From: Ditylenchus dipsaci
Lineage: Eukaryota; Nematoda; Chromadorea; Rhabditida; Anguinidae
Direction of reading: 5' to 3'
Length of the DNA stretch: 64,000 bases
Assembly: GCA_004194705.1 (NCBI GenBank)
Contig: SADC01001374.1
Span: 186,001-250,000, forward strand
Under the pieces are notes generated by a model that ran no database searches, was not told the origin of the DNA, and saw nothing but the letters and a program-made list of their open reading frames with translations. Shown here one piece after another: positions 34,561 through 44,519 of the stretch. The number at the start of each line of letters is the position of its first letter. The stretch's first letter is position 1. The translations under genes and the position numbers were made by a program.

Positions 34561-34897
34561 GAGAGGATCGTTATCAAAACTAATTACATTTTTCGGTGTT
34601 GGTAAATCACGTTAGGAAGAGGAACCACCTCGGTGATAGATAAGCCCTACGAAAGGGTAGGAAAACGACAGGATATCAGGTCGCCCCCATAATACGGGGT
34701 TGAACTAAGATGTGATAGTAACTAGCTTGCGCCACCCAGATCTCATCTAGATGGTGTTACTCAGGTGTTAGTTTACCCAGAATACGCAGATATTCAGTTA
34801 GTGCAGGGCTTCGATATGTACTTTATTTAAAGATTTGTACTTTATTTGGCGACCCAAATCTTTACAAATTTCAATGTACTTTATTTAAAGATTTGTA

Positions 34898-35060
34898 CAG
34901 TCGAGTCTCGATTTAACGTACCCTTCGATTTAACGTACCCCTAGGGCCGGTCCCTCCAATAATAAACTCCGTCAAATTTACTCCCGATATAACGTACCCC
35001 TCGATTTAACGTACCCCTAGGGCCGGTCCCCAGGGAGTACGTTAAATCGAGACTCGACTG
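34898..35060. mobile_element. pogo-like MITE inside the hAT left end
   Basis: CAGTCGAGTCTCGATTTAAC is inverted exactly at the right, with TA on both sides. Internal CCCTAGGGCCGGTCCC occurs twice. It lies between the hAT terminus and the transposase gene, so it is younger than the hAT copy. Confidence 0.8.
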
Positions 35061-35267
35061 TACTTTATTTAGGCTTCTGTACTTTATTGTACTTTATTTT
35101 CGAAAATAAGCAATAATTTATAAAGTGCGCCATAATTATCAAAATTTTTGCTCGCGGCGCAGTTATCGTTCAAGTTTTCATTTCGTTAGCTGTTTTGTGT
35201 TCTGCTTTTTCTTGCTGTATTCCTTTGCTTGTTTAAATTGTGATCTTTCAGTGCTAACCTCGTCAAG

Positions 35268-36894
35268 ATGTCTCAGCCAAGAAGGAAGAACGTTTACAAG
35301 CATGACTTCGCAAAGGAATTCAAAGGAATCCCCAAGGGAAAGGACGACAATCACGCTCACTGCATTCCATGTCACCAGGAGATCAACCTAGCGTCGATGG
35401 GCAAAACAGCAATCAAGCAGCACCAGGACTTGCCGAAGCACGAGCAGAACGCCAAGGCCGCCGATACTACAAGGTTTATTTTGCTTTGAATGCTTTTGTT
35501 CTTTGATCTTTTCAGAGCTCTCTCAAACTTTATGCCAAGCCGAAATGCGCCGACCGCTATCGATGACAAGACAGCTGCTGCGAAGATGCCTGGGCGTTTC
35601 ATGTCGCGACTCATAATCAAGCCTTTGCTTCGACTGACTGCTGCTCCTCCGACGTTCTTTTTCGAATGATGTTCTCCGACTCCGAGGTGGCCAAGAAGTT
35701 CGGATGTGGACGGGATAAAACTCAGGCGATTCTCAGAGGTTTTGTTTGCTCTTAGGTTCTTGTTCATTCCTCTTCTTTAGGTGTGCTGGCGCCGTACTCG
35801 GTCAAATGTATTCCGAAGGAACTGGGCAATCAACTGGGCAATCTGGGCAATCGACAATTCCGACGCATGGACCTACTCGATGGCTGACTCTGGGCCAAGT
35901 GATCGACAGAATTCTGAAGCTTTGGGAACCGCTGACTGCTCTTTTCGGATTTGGAAACAAATCGCCTCTTTTCCTACAGAAGTTCTTTGCCTCGGAGGAA
36001 TCGTGGCCAGTCTTGCAGTTTCTTCATAGTGCGATGTGTGTCTTTGAAAAACCGCTGCTTCAACTTCAGGTTTTTTCTTTTTTTCGTTCTTCATAAACAT
36101 TCCAAAATTGCCTCAGAAATCGAAAGCGTTATTGCCGGAGCTACTGGAAATTGTCGACTCATTCAAGCAGAAGATCGTGGAGCGGAAGGCAATAGAATTC
36201 TTTGGGGCGGTGACTGCGACTTCTCTCGGGCGCTTGGACATGGATGTGAAGGAAAGGCTGACCTCGAGTTTCCTACTTGGTTTTTGTTTTTGCTGTGCTT
36301 TTGTGACTTTTTCTTCAGGACTTCTACAATACGGTCATCGAATACATCGACAAGTGGTTTCGCGTGGAGGCTCTGCCGACGAACATCTCCTGGTTCATGC
36401 TGAAGACAAGAAACATCGACTACACTGAAGCTGTTGAACTAGCACAGCAAGTGGCGCCGGAAATCGCAGAAAAGGATGAGCTCTTCAACGAGGTGGTCGA
36501 AATGAACCGAATGCTGCGCCAAATACCGGATGAAGTATTCGATGTGGAATCAGCAGAGGTGAAGTGGCAGAAGATATTCAAGGTAAGTCGCAATGAGTTT
36601 GGAATGTGTTTTCAACTGCTTATTTAGGACAATGACTCGCTTCCCTGCCTCTACCGACTCGTCAGCACCATCTTCTCAATTCAACTGGCCAATGCGTTCG
36701 TGGAGCGGGTATTTTTGTTGTGCAAAGCCCAGTGGACCAACGCGAGAAACTCTCTCCAGGTGGAAACGGTCAAGTCTCTTCTCCAAGTGCGCGTCAACTT
36801 TGACATTGACTGTGCAGGCGTCTACCAGCTGCTCATGAAAGAAGGAGAACTCAGAAAAAAAATTCAAGCGGAGGAAAAATACAATAGAAATTGA
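35268..36894 (+). pseudogene. hAT transposase gene, six exons, catalytic core deleted
   Basis: Exons: 35268-35473, 35516-35738, 35781-36069, 36117-36279, 36319-36582 and 36628-36894. Exon 1 encodes an N-terminal zinc-finger-like domain (HCIPCHQEINL, KQHQDLPKHE). Exon 2 carries MMFSDSEVAKKFGCG. Exon 3 joins GVLAPYSVKCIPKEL almost directly to TRWLTLGQVIDRILKLWE, so the middle with the first catalytic Asp residues appears missing. The last exons give ALPTNISWFMLKTRN and a C-terminal dimerisation-like segment (IQLANAFVERVFLLCKAQW). Frameshifts occur in exons 2 and 3. The family fits the hAT group with a TTF- or KIAA-type N-terminus. The enzyme is probably inactive, though the DNA ends look intact. 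Confidence 0.85.
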
Positions 36895-37089
36895 TTTGTT
36901 TTGTTTGTTTGTTTAAAAATGTTATGTTTTGATGTAGAATAAAGAATTTTTCTAAAGAAATTGTGTAACTATACTGTTTGAAGTTGATTTTAGCGTGTTT
37001 TCGGAAATGTACTTTATTTTAGGGTCAAAATCTTTATTTTTTGAAAATGTACTTTATTTTGAAATTTTGAGATCGAAGCCCTGAGTTAG

Positions 37090-37840
37090 TGGTATGCAGC
37101 TGAGGGTATATATAACCACTTGAGGGTATATATAACCACATATACCAAGCGAATATTTTTTTCACTATTTTGGGACTTAAAACCTGTTTTCTAGACTGAT
37201 TCGGACATGCTGAAGATGGTTTGATAGCGCTAAAATGCCGTTTTGCAGTGTATTTCTTGAACTTTGGTAAAATCTAGTTTTGGTAAAATCAATTATTGTC
37301 CAATACTCAGAAAATACTCGATGAAACGGCATTTCACCACTATCAAACCATCCTCAGCATGCCTAAATTAGTCCAGAAAATAGGTTTTGGAACATTAAAA
37401 ACGTAAAAAATTGCTCCAAGTGGACGACCATTTGGTTTTGTTGGTGCATGGATTATCGAGTAGAACTGAAGTTGGATCATAGAAAATCATTTTTAATTTT
37501 GAAAGTTCTTTACAAGACCAAAAGATTACTACCTAGGTACCACTACATTACCTGAGTTCCCTAACCTGGGTACGACTGCCTGGGTACAACAAAACCAAGT
37601 GGTCGTCCACTTAGAGCAAAATTTTTTTTACGTTTTTCATGTTCCAAAATCTGTTTTTTGGACTGATTCGATCTGGTGAAGATGGTTCGATAATAGCAAA
37701 AAAAGGTTTTGTATGGTCTTTTTTGAGTATGGGGAGACAATTGATTTTGCCGAAACTGGATTTTACCAAAACTCAAAAAATACCCTACAAAACGGCATTT
37801 TACCACTGTCAAACGGACGAGGGTCGACTATCCAAGAATT
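37090..37840. repeat. Hairpin repeat, one-and-a-half copies
   Basis: 37160-37440 folds on itself (GAAGATGGTTTGATAGCGCT and complement; AAAATGCCGTTTTGC and complement). A further arm follows at 37585-37825 in the same family (AACAAAACCAAGTGGTCGTC). A short GAGGGTATATATAACCAC tandem pair lies at 37097-37140. Confidence 0.6.
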
Positions 37841-38083
37841 CAACTGACTAATATCAACTGACCAAGGTATTAACTGACTACTATTAACTAACCAAGAATT
37901 TAACTGACCAATATCATCTGACCATTATTTCTATTCATGGTCTTGGAAATCATTACTTCACTCATTACTTCGTCAATTTAACATGGACAAGATATTGGCG
38001 GTTTTCGAATGGTTTTTGGGGGGACGCGACAAAGTTCTACCGCGACAAAGTTCTACCTCGACATAATCCTACCATCAATTTAT

Positions 38084-38556
38084 GGCTCTACCCCGTTAGC
38101 GCCCAAATTGTTTGCGCCAAAAATCGTTATAGCAAAAACCGTTGCATTTTTAATTAATTAGCTTGCTACATATGGGGTTTCTAAGTAATTTCGTGAATAT
38201 TCTCATTTACAAGTTAATACTCAAATTGAAGCCAGAAAGACGGGCTACATTTTGAGCATAAGGTTGTAGATGACCATATCTGCAAAACTTACTAAAACTC
38301 TAAAATTTCCGGAATTCTAGACTTTTTTGAGAACTTTTGGAGTTTTTAGTCAATTTCGCAGATGTGGTCATTTACAACCTTATGTTCAAAATGTAGCCCG
38401 TTTCTCTGGCATCAATTTGAGTAGTAACTTGTAAATGACAATATCCACGAAATTACTTAGAAAAACTATATGTAGCAAGCTAATTAATTAAAAATGTAAC
38501 GGTTTTGGCTGTAACGATTTTTGGCGCAAACAATTTGGGCGCTAACGGGTAGAGCC
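38084..38556. mobile_element. Palindromic MITE, GGCTCTACCC ends
   Basis: GGCTCTACCCCGTTAGCGCC faces GGCGCTAACGGGTAGAGCC. Flanks CAATTTAT and CAATTTAC agree at seven of eight bases. The arms carry CAAATTGTTTGCGCCAAAA and TTAATTAGCTTGCTACATAT and complements. Confidence 0.75.
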
Positions 38557-39026
38557 CAATTTACTTGAACATTTTTGTGCAGGTTTTAGAAAATTTTGCC
38601 ACCTATGAAAAGAGTTTCCACTTGAACTGAGAATAACAAAAGATTAAGTTACCCTGCTCGGTGTTCATTTGTGATATAGAAGTGTAAACTTAGTACGGTC
38701 AACTAGAATTTCGGGACGCCGCTAGAATATGAGTTGTTTTGTTAGAAAACATTTTGCTTGAACAAATGCAATGTTTCGTACCGTTAAGCTCTTTTCTATA
38801 ATTTCCAAAGTCAGTTTTATTGAAATAATCGAAAATAACGTATTTTTTCTAATTTAAGCCCATGCTTTTTTATGTTTCAATCGTTTTAAAATATTGAATT
38901 TTGCAGTCGAAAATAGCCTTGAATTCGAAACCTTGGTTAAAAAATAAAAAAATGTGCGTCTATCAGAGGGTAGGCTTCAATTAAAAAAAATTAGGATTTC
39001 AATAAAAAGAGTTGTTGACCTTACTT

Positions 39027-39258
39027 TAGAATACCCCCACCCCCCCCCCCCCCCAAAAAAATCCGACCTTTTAAAACTTAAGTAAAAAGTACCCAAATTT
39101 TTGTCCCAGACCCCGGAAAATGTGCGCAAACTCTTCATTAGTCACAACTTCCGTACGCTGGCCGACCCCCAAGCCTAAGGGCTAAGCCTAAACTTGTTGT
39201 TTGCAAGGGTAGTTACAGCGATTTTATAAGGTCGGATTTTAGGGGGGGGTATTCTATA
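39027..39258. mobile_element. MITE of the TAGAATACCC family, C15 tract
   Basis: It starts TAGAATACCCCCA with a run of about fifteen C and ends GGGGGGGGTATTCTATAG. AAGTAAAAAGTACCCAAATT and CCCAAGCCTAAGGGCTAAGC are shared with the 43.9-kb copy. Confidence 0.75.
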
Positions 39259-39588
39259 GTAGCGCCGATTTGTTTAATGCAGGGCACAGCTCCCCAAAAT
39301 TCAAAATCATAATTACTTCAAAATAAACAAAACGCCAATAAATTCAAAAAAGATTTCTTGAAAATGTCCCCTTTTCACAGGTTTTGAAACGAACCGAGGT
39401 CTGTCATTAACTTCCGTCATGTAATTTCATTGCGAAACTAAAAGCAATTTCAGTGAAACATTTTATTAGACATTCAAAACAGTATCAAGATCAAAAACTA
39501 CATCTCTAACATAACTTTCTTCAACTATTTTCCTCAATATATTCTCTTTTCTTCCAAGAGACGCAAACCTTCGCTAATCTCCATTTAT

Positions 39589-40690
39589 CATGCGATGAAC
39601 CCACACTCTCTCTTTCGCTGACAAGGCTGGTCGATCCTGAGTGAGAATCACGTATTCCAGGAAATTTCGCTGAATGGAATGCAACGTACGTCTTTGGTAA
39701 ACCTGAGTCAGTCGGAGAGATTCTTTGGCAGACTTGCAGAGAACACACGGATGAGTGGAGCTGAAGCCAAGGTGACGTAAAACCCATTGAGAGACTTGAC
39801 ATCTCTAATCACATACCTAGAACGGTCTATGCGGTGAAGATCACAGGAGTGATGAAACCAATAAATCTTACCAAACCACTTCACGGCCTGACATAAACGA
39901 GAAATCAAGTTCTGGAAGAGTTGCTCGAGATTCTTCAGATTAGAGTGAGCGTCATCATCGTCAAAGGCTGCAATAAGTAGTTTGCGCTGTTTGCTTTCCT
40001 CAGGTTACCAAAATCAATTGCAATTTTTGTAGTTGAGCCTCTTTAATCGCCAAGCAGAATGAGCAAGAGCTTTTCGTTGAAGTGACCAGAGAAATCCAAT
40101 ACCGTATTTTTTCTAATAAGCGCGCACCCCCTTTTTCGAGAGCCCATATCTCAGCTCAGAAAAATTTTGCTTTGCCCAACTAGAAAAATAAAAATAGCTC
40201 ACAAAATTTTTGAGAAAAAATTACTTTTCCTAATCCACTGTTCAACTCACGACGTTGATGACCAGAACGCTCTCCACTGCATGATCGCACATATTTCCAT
40301 TGCTGACAATGACACATGATGAGCAGATTGTTTTTCTGGCGAGACGATTCCAAGGCGCTTTTGAAGAATTTGGAATGACTTTTGCATTTCTTCATAAGAG
40401 AACGGATCACCATCTTTATTCCGCTGACTGTATCCCTGCAACTGCCTTAAGTCAAAATAACAGTCAAGCATCGAATAATCAAATTCGCAAACCCTACCAA
40501 GTTGAGATATTCTCGCAGATGCTAGTTGAAGTGCTTTTTCTTGCATTCTTTCTTTTTTCACCCGCTTCGCCTTCTACGCAGCTTCTGTTGCATTTGTTGT
40601 CTTCGGATTTGGCTTGATTCTGACTGTTACTGCTTCAATTTGACGCTTTGTTCGGACCATATTCATATACCTGAATACAAGAAAATTTTA
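39589..40690 (-). pseudogene. GDKGG/HPCxxC-type transposon protein, outer copy
   Basis: Read right to left, the frame gives a basic N-terminus, then DGDPFSYEEMQKSFQILQKR (40461-40251, donor GTGAGT), LDFSGHFNEKLLLILLGD with RGSTTKIAIDFGN, LLIAAFDDDDAHSNLKNLEQ, FQNLISRLCQAVKWFGKIYW, and LGFSSTHPCVLCKSAKESLR to a stop. The same motifs in the same order occur in the inner copy (41647-42574), so they are one family. I recall such GDKGG...HPCxxC proteins in invertebrate genomes but cannot name the family. It is broken by a stop in GDK, frameshifts and an inserted MITE half near 40100. The acidic DDDD run and CxxC pair suggest metal binding, an inference. Confidence 0.6.
40100..40215. repeat. Half MITE with CCGTATTTTTTCTAATAA end
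   Basis: ACCGTATTTTTTCTAATAAG followed by CGCGCACCCCC and ATATCTCAGCT resembles the left half of the 57.4-kb family. No right partner was found. It interrupts the outer transposon gene. Confidence 0.5.
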
Positions 40691-41646
40691 GCCAAAATTT
40701 TTCACGGACAAAAACTCAAAAAACCACGGACTTTTGGCAGTGCTCAATATACCGAAATGTATCTCAGGATCTCTACTACGAGATCAACAGACAGATTTTT
40801 GATAGAACACAAAATCTACAACTAGAACTACATAACAGCCAGAAACTCGTTTTTTCTAAAATGTGCGTTTTTGGTAGTTTTTTTATTCGCCCCGCATGAG
40901 ATTGCAAAAATGCGCATTTTTTGACAATTTTTTTCACAGAGATGTAGCAAATTTCTTGGTCTATGTTTTTAACAAAAAAAAAACGTTAAAAATATGTGAC
41001 TGATGATTACAGGAAACCTGTTCACAGGGCTTAAAATTTAAAAACATAATCACTTTCGAATTTTTGCGCCAAATCAAAAATTTCAAAATTGGCTTGATTT
41101 TCTATGGGTTCATGGTTTCTACCGGTGGTCAATAAATATTAAATGTTTTACTGTTCAATTTTGTCGAATTAGATTCGCCTTTAATGTAGCTTTCGAACAA
41201 GCCATCACTCATTTATAAAACATTTGAAAATTTAAGACCACAATAAATTTTATGTAAAAAATATTCAAACAAAATTTGGGTTGTTAAGCTTGAGAGGGTT
41301 TCTCGCCACCATATTCTCTCATATCATTAAAAAAATAAACCGGGGGCACAATAGAGAAGTAAATTTGCTACATTTTGGTACCAGGGAAGTATGCAAAAAA
41401 TGCAAATTTAGGTGTTTTATGCAAAAGTTAGATGAAAAACGCAAAAACCCCTATTTTTACTCGAGAAAATGCCACTTGTTCACTTCAAATGGTCTCTAGT
41501 TTCTAAAACAACATCTTTACAAAAATCGGCTCAATTATTCTTGTAGCTGAATGTATGGGCTACGTTTTGGTGTATAGAAAAGCTCTAAAAATGCAAATTT
41601 GGAGCATCTCATGCAAAAATAAATTCTTCGTTTTTTAGAGCTAAAG

Positions 41647-42574
41647 ATGGTCACCACCAGAAGAATGTGCTCCGAGTCAGATGGTTCGTCTTTATCTGAA
41701 ATTCGTGCAGCGGCATCCAAGAATAGATGGAAGAAGAATAAGCGCACGAAGCAGGCTAAGAAAAATTCTTGTGAGCGAGCTAAGGCCGCTACAAGAATTC
41801 GTCTTTGTAAGCTGTTTTACCTTACTCTTTGGTAGTGGTTATAAGTCTTTTGTTTCAGCAAAACTGGCCAAAAGAAAAGCAAAGCAGTCAAAACACGCTC
41901 AAGATGATGTCGAAGCAAAGGCCCTTCTCTCAGCCAAGAGGAATCGAAGGAATTGCAAGTGCATTTCGCGGAAACAAAAACAGAGCGCTTTCATTTAAGG
42001 AATACGAAGAAGCGTCCAGAAAAGTTCGCCGCCGACTAGGAATTCTTTCTCTTGCCAGAGAAGGTACATTGTATAATGGAAAATATGTTCAATTTAACTG
42101 AATTCTTTTAGCTAATGGAACTATGCCGAAGCTCACTCCGCTAGAAGATTTCAAAATCTGTGCTGGTCGTTTCAACGGAAAGGAAAGGCGTTATCTTAAA
42201 TCTGACTTACAGAAGGTAATTTTTTCAGCTTTCCGCAATATTTTGGTTAGCCTGGTCTTTAGATCAACAAGGATTTCCTAGCGCCAACCGATAAAGTCTG
42301 TGCTCTCAAAAGAAATTGTCTTCTATCCTTCAAGTGCAGTCTTCAGTAGAGAAGGAAATCCCCACTGTTTGGCTGAACAACGTTCCTGAAGTTCTCTCCG
42401 ATCGACTTAATCGATTGCATGAAAATGGTAAGCTCGACTTTAGTGGAGAATTTGATGAAAAAATTCCATCTCTGCATTGTCGGTGACAAGGGTGGCAAGA
42501 ATACCAAGCTGGGAATCTCGGCGATCTTAAGTTTCTGAGCTCTGTCGTCGAACTCTGTCGTCAAATTCGTCTCC
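41647..42574 (+). pseudogene. GDKGG-type transposon protein, inner copy, N-terminal exons
   Basis: Exons: 41647-41806, 41859-42063, 42112-42215 and 42263-42574, with donors GTAAG, GTACA and GTAAT and TTTCAG or TTTTAG acceptors. They encode a bas​ic N-terminus (NRWKKNKRTKQAKKNS), NRALSFKEYEEASRKVRRRL, PKLTPLEDFKICAGRFNGKE, IPTVWLNNVPEVLSDRLNRL, KLDFSGEFDEKIPSLHC, then VGDKGGKNTKLGISA. The paired motifs in the outer copy (FSYEEMQK...RLGIVS and LDFSGHFNEK) confirm homology. Frameshifts are needed in exons 2 and 4. The HPCxxC part is absent. The next acceptor downstream opens directly into RPL12 coding sequence. Confidence 0.6.
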
Positions 42575-42666
42575 GTAAGCTTTTGTTATATAAATTGTAC
42601 GGAAAACACCGTGGTTTTGCATTTTTTCCCGTCGTTTATGTTGTCCAATATTTTTTGTATTTTCAG

Positions 42667-43178
42667 GTGATTCAATGGTGCAAGACTAGTGAAGACATCG
42701 CTAAAGCCACAGCTGACTGGAAGGGTCTGAAAGTGACTTGCAAGTGGACTATCTAGAATCGTGTTGCTAAGATCGATGTCGTGCAGTCTGCCGCCTCTCT
42801 CTCATAGTTAAGGTGTTGAAAGAACCGCCAAGAGACAGAAAGAAAGTCAAGAATGGTACGAACACTATGCGCTTTTACCAGCAAATTCTCTTCTATTTTT
42901 AGTTAAGCTCGCTGGAAACCTTTCGGTGAAGCAAATTACCAACATTGCTAGACCGATGCGTCCTCGATCCATGGCCAAGAAGCTTGAAGGAACCGTTAAA
43001 GAGATTTTCGGTATGTTGATTTCTTTTATTTCTTTAAAAGCTTGTAATCTTTTGCTCTTTGGGTACTGCTCAGTCGGTTGGCTGCACTGTTGGTCGCCAG
43101 CACCTTCATGACATCGTGAATTCCATCCGTTCAGGCGAATTGGAGATTCCAGAAGAATACTTCCTACAAAGATCATAG
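42667..43178 (+). pseudogene. RPL12: Ribosomal protein L12 pseudogene with introns, inside a transposon
   Basis: Exon parts: 42667-42857, 42903-43010 and 43063-43178. The translation EDIAKATADWKGLKV, NRVAKIDVVQSAAS, VKVLKEPPRDRKKVKN, NIARPMRPRSMAKKLEGTVK, TAQSVGC and HDIVNSIRSGELEIPEE is unmistakably eukaryotic L12 (uL11), which builds the ribosomal stalk base. It is broken: a TAG replaces the Gln before NRVAKI, a TC-repeat slip shifts the frame after QSAAS, and the last intron ends GG rather than AG. About the first 45 residues are missing, replaced by transposon exons. Introns are kept, so it was copied as DNA, not retroposed. AATAAA follows at 43252. Confidence 0.9.
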
Positions 43179-43875
43179 CTTCTTCAAGTGTCTATTCTGG
43201 CTATCGTTGTCGATTTTGTTACTGTATAGCTCGCCTACATGAGTTCACCAATAAAACTTTTGCGTTATTGCATTGTCATCTCCGCTTTGCTTGTGATAAA
43301 GATTAATCCGGACAAAATGAAAGTAAATCTTTTACTACTGCTTCATTTGAATAAATTTGGGATTCAGGTATATATTCTGAAGTAAAATGGCGCATTTACA
43401 CCTAAAATGTGTGTTAAAACCATGGTTCGCAAAACAGAAAATTTGCTGAAATGCAGCAAAAATATTTGGAAAATTTACGGTTTTTTTCAATCTGCTCAGA
43501 TTTTCTCTGCTGCAAATAAAAAATAATAAAGCATTTTTATGAAATTCTTTTTTGAAATATCTTGGCGTTTTGTTGTTTTTAAAGTGATTATGTTTTTGAA
43601 TTTTAAGCCCCTGTGTGTTTTAGAGCACAACCCAAGAAAAAAATTTGTCCCATTTTTCATGAAACATTTTGAATATCAAAGTTTTCTCAGCATATTGTAG
43701 CAATTTATAGCTCATCTGAAAGCCCATTTATTAAAGAACCTGATAGACATAAGAGTTTACAAAATGTTTAAAAAATTCCACCAAAGAAATGTTTCTAATG
43801 TAACAGAAGAGGAATGGTCAGAAACTTCAATTTTCATGAATTTTTCATTTGGCGCGAAATTTCGAAAGTGAGACC

Positions 43876-44106
43876 CTAGTAGCGAATACACCCCCCCATA
43901 ACGATTCACCTTTTTTACTTAAGTAAAAAGTACCCAAATTTATGTCCCAGACCCCGGAAAATAGGCGTAAACTCTTTATTAGTCACAACTTCCGTACGCT
44001 GGCCTACCCCCAAGCCTAAGGGCTAAGCCTAAACTTGTTGTTTGCAAGGTAGTTACAGCATTTTTAAAAGGTCGGATAGTTGGGGGGGGGGGTATTCGCT
44101 ACTAGC
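43876..44106. mobile_element. MITE of the TAGAATACCC family inside a transposon end
   Basis: TAGTAGCGAATACACCCCCC at the left faces GGGGGGTATTCGCTACTA at the right. The interior is nearly that of 39027-39258. It splits the right terminus of the outer CACAGC element between CGAAAGTG and its continuation. Confidence 0.75.
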
Positions 44107-44519
44107 GCCGAAAGTGATTATAATTTTGAATTTTGGGGGCTGTGAGGGGGGCAAACCTTTTCCTTGCCGTAAAAAGACTTTTTTTGCCGCAAATTTACTT
44201 TTTTTGCCGCAATTTTTTTTTGCCGTAAAAAGACTTTCTTTGCCGCAGAAATACTTTTTTTGCCGCTAATTTACTTTTTCTTGCCGCTAATTTACTTTTT
44301 TCTGCAGCAAATGTAAGTTCCGCCAGTTTACTTTTTTTGTCGTAAAAAGACTTTTTTTGCCGCAGAAATACTTTTTTTCGCCGCTAATTTACTTTTTTCT
44401 GCCGCAAAATTTTTTTTCGCCAATTTCTTTTTTTGCCGTAAATTTACTTTTTTTCGCCGTAAATTTACTATTTTCCGCCGTAAATTCGCTTTTTTCTGCC
44501 GCAACTTTAGTCTAATAAT

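Larger units (their letters stand above)
34804..37083 (+). mobile_element. Complete-ended hAT transposon, TSD AGTTAGTG
   Basis: The left end CAGGGCTTCGATATGTACTT and right end ATCGAAGCCCTG are inverted. AGTTAGTG occurs exactly on each side (34796-34803 and 37084-37091). TGTACTTTATTT units form the subterminal repeats. Inside is a spliced transposase gene with a deleted core. A pogo-like MITE (34898-35060) sits in its left end. Confidence 0.92.
41023..43615. mobile_element. Inner copy of the same transposon, carrying an RPL12 pseudogene
   Basis: CACAGGGCTTAAAATTTAAA at the left is inverted at the right (TTGAATTTTAAGCCCCTGTG). About 55 bases including AACATAATCACTTT are shared, and also with the outer copy. 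TGTT precedes and follows (41019-41022, 43616-43619), an exact 4-bp match. It encodes the same protein family in plus orientation, followed by ribosomal protein L12 exons. Its insertion splits the outer copy. Confidence 0.75.
39285..44144. mobile_element. Outer copy of a DNA transposon, CACAGC ends, split by an inner copy
   Basis: CACAGCTCCCCAAAATTCAA at the left and its inverse TTGAATTTTGGGGGCTGTG at the right share about 50 bases, including AATCACTTT and CGCCAA. AGGG precedes the left end and follows the right end, which may be a 4-bp TSD. The original element is 39285-41022 plus 43620-44144; its right end is interrupted by a MITE. It encodes a GDKGG/HPCxxC-type protein on the minus strand. 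Superfamily not recognised. Confidence 0.65.

Noticed and set aside
42751..42760. Reading TAG as Gln (ciliate-type code) in RPL12
   Set aside because: The stop falls at a conserved Gln, but the cadherin and other exons use TAG/TAA as ends and CAA/CAG for Gln, and the same pseudogene has a frameshift and a dead splice site.
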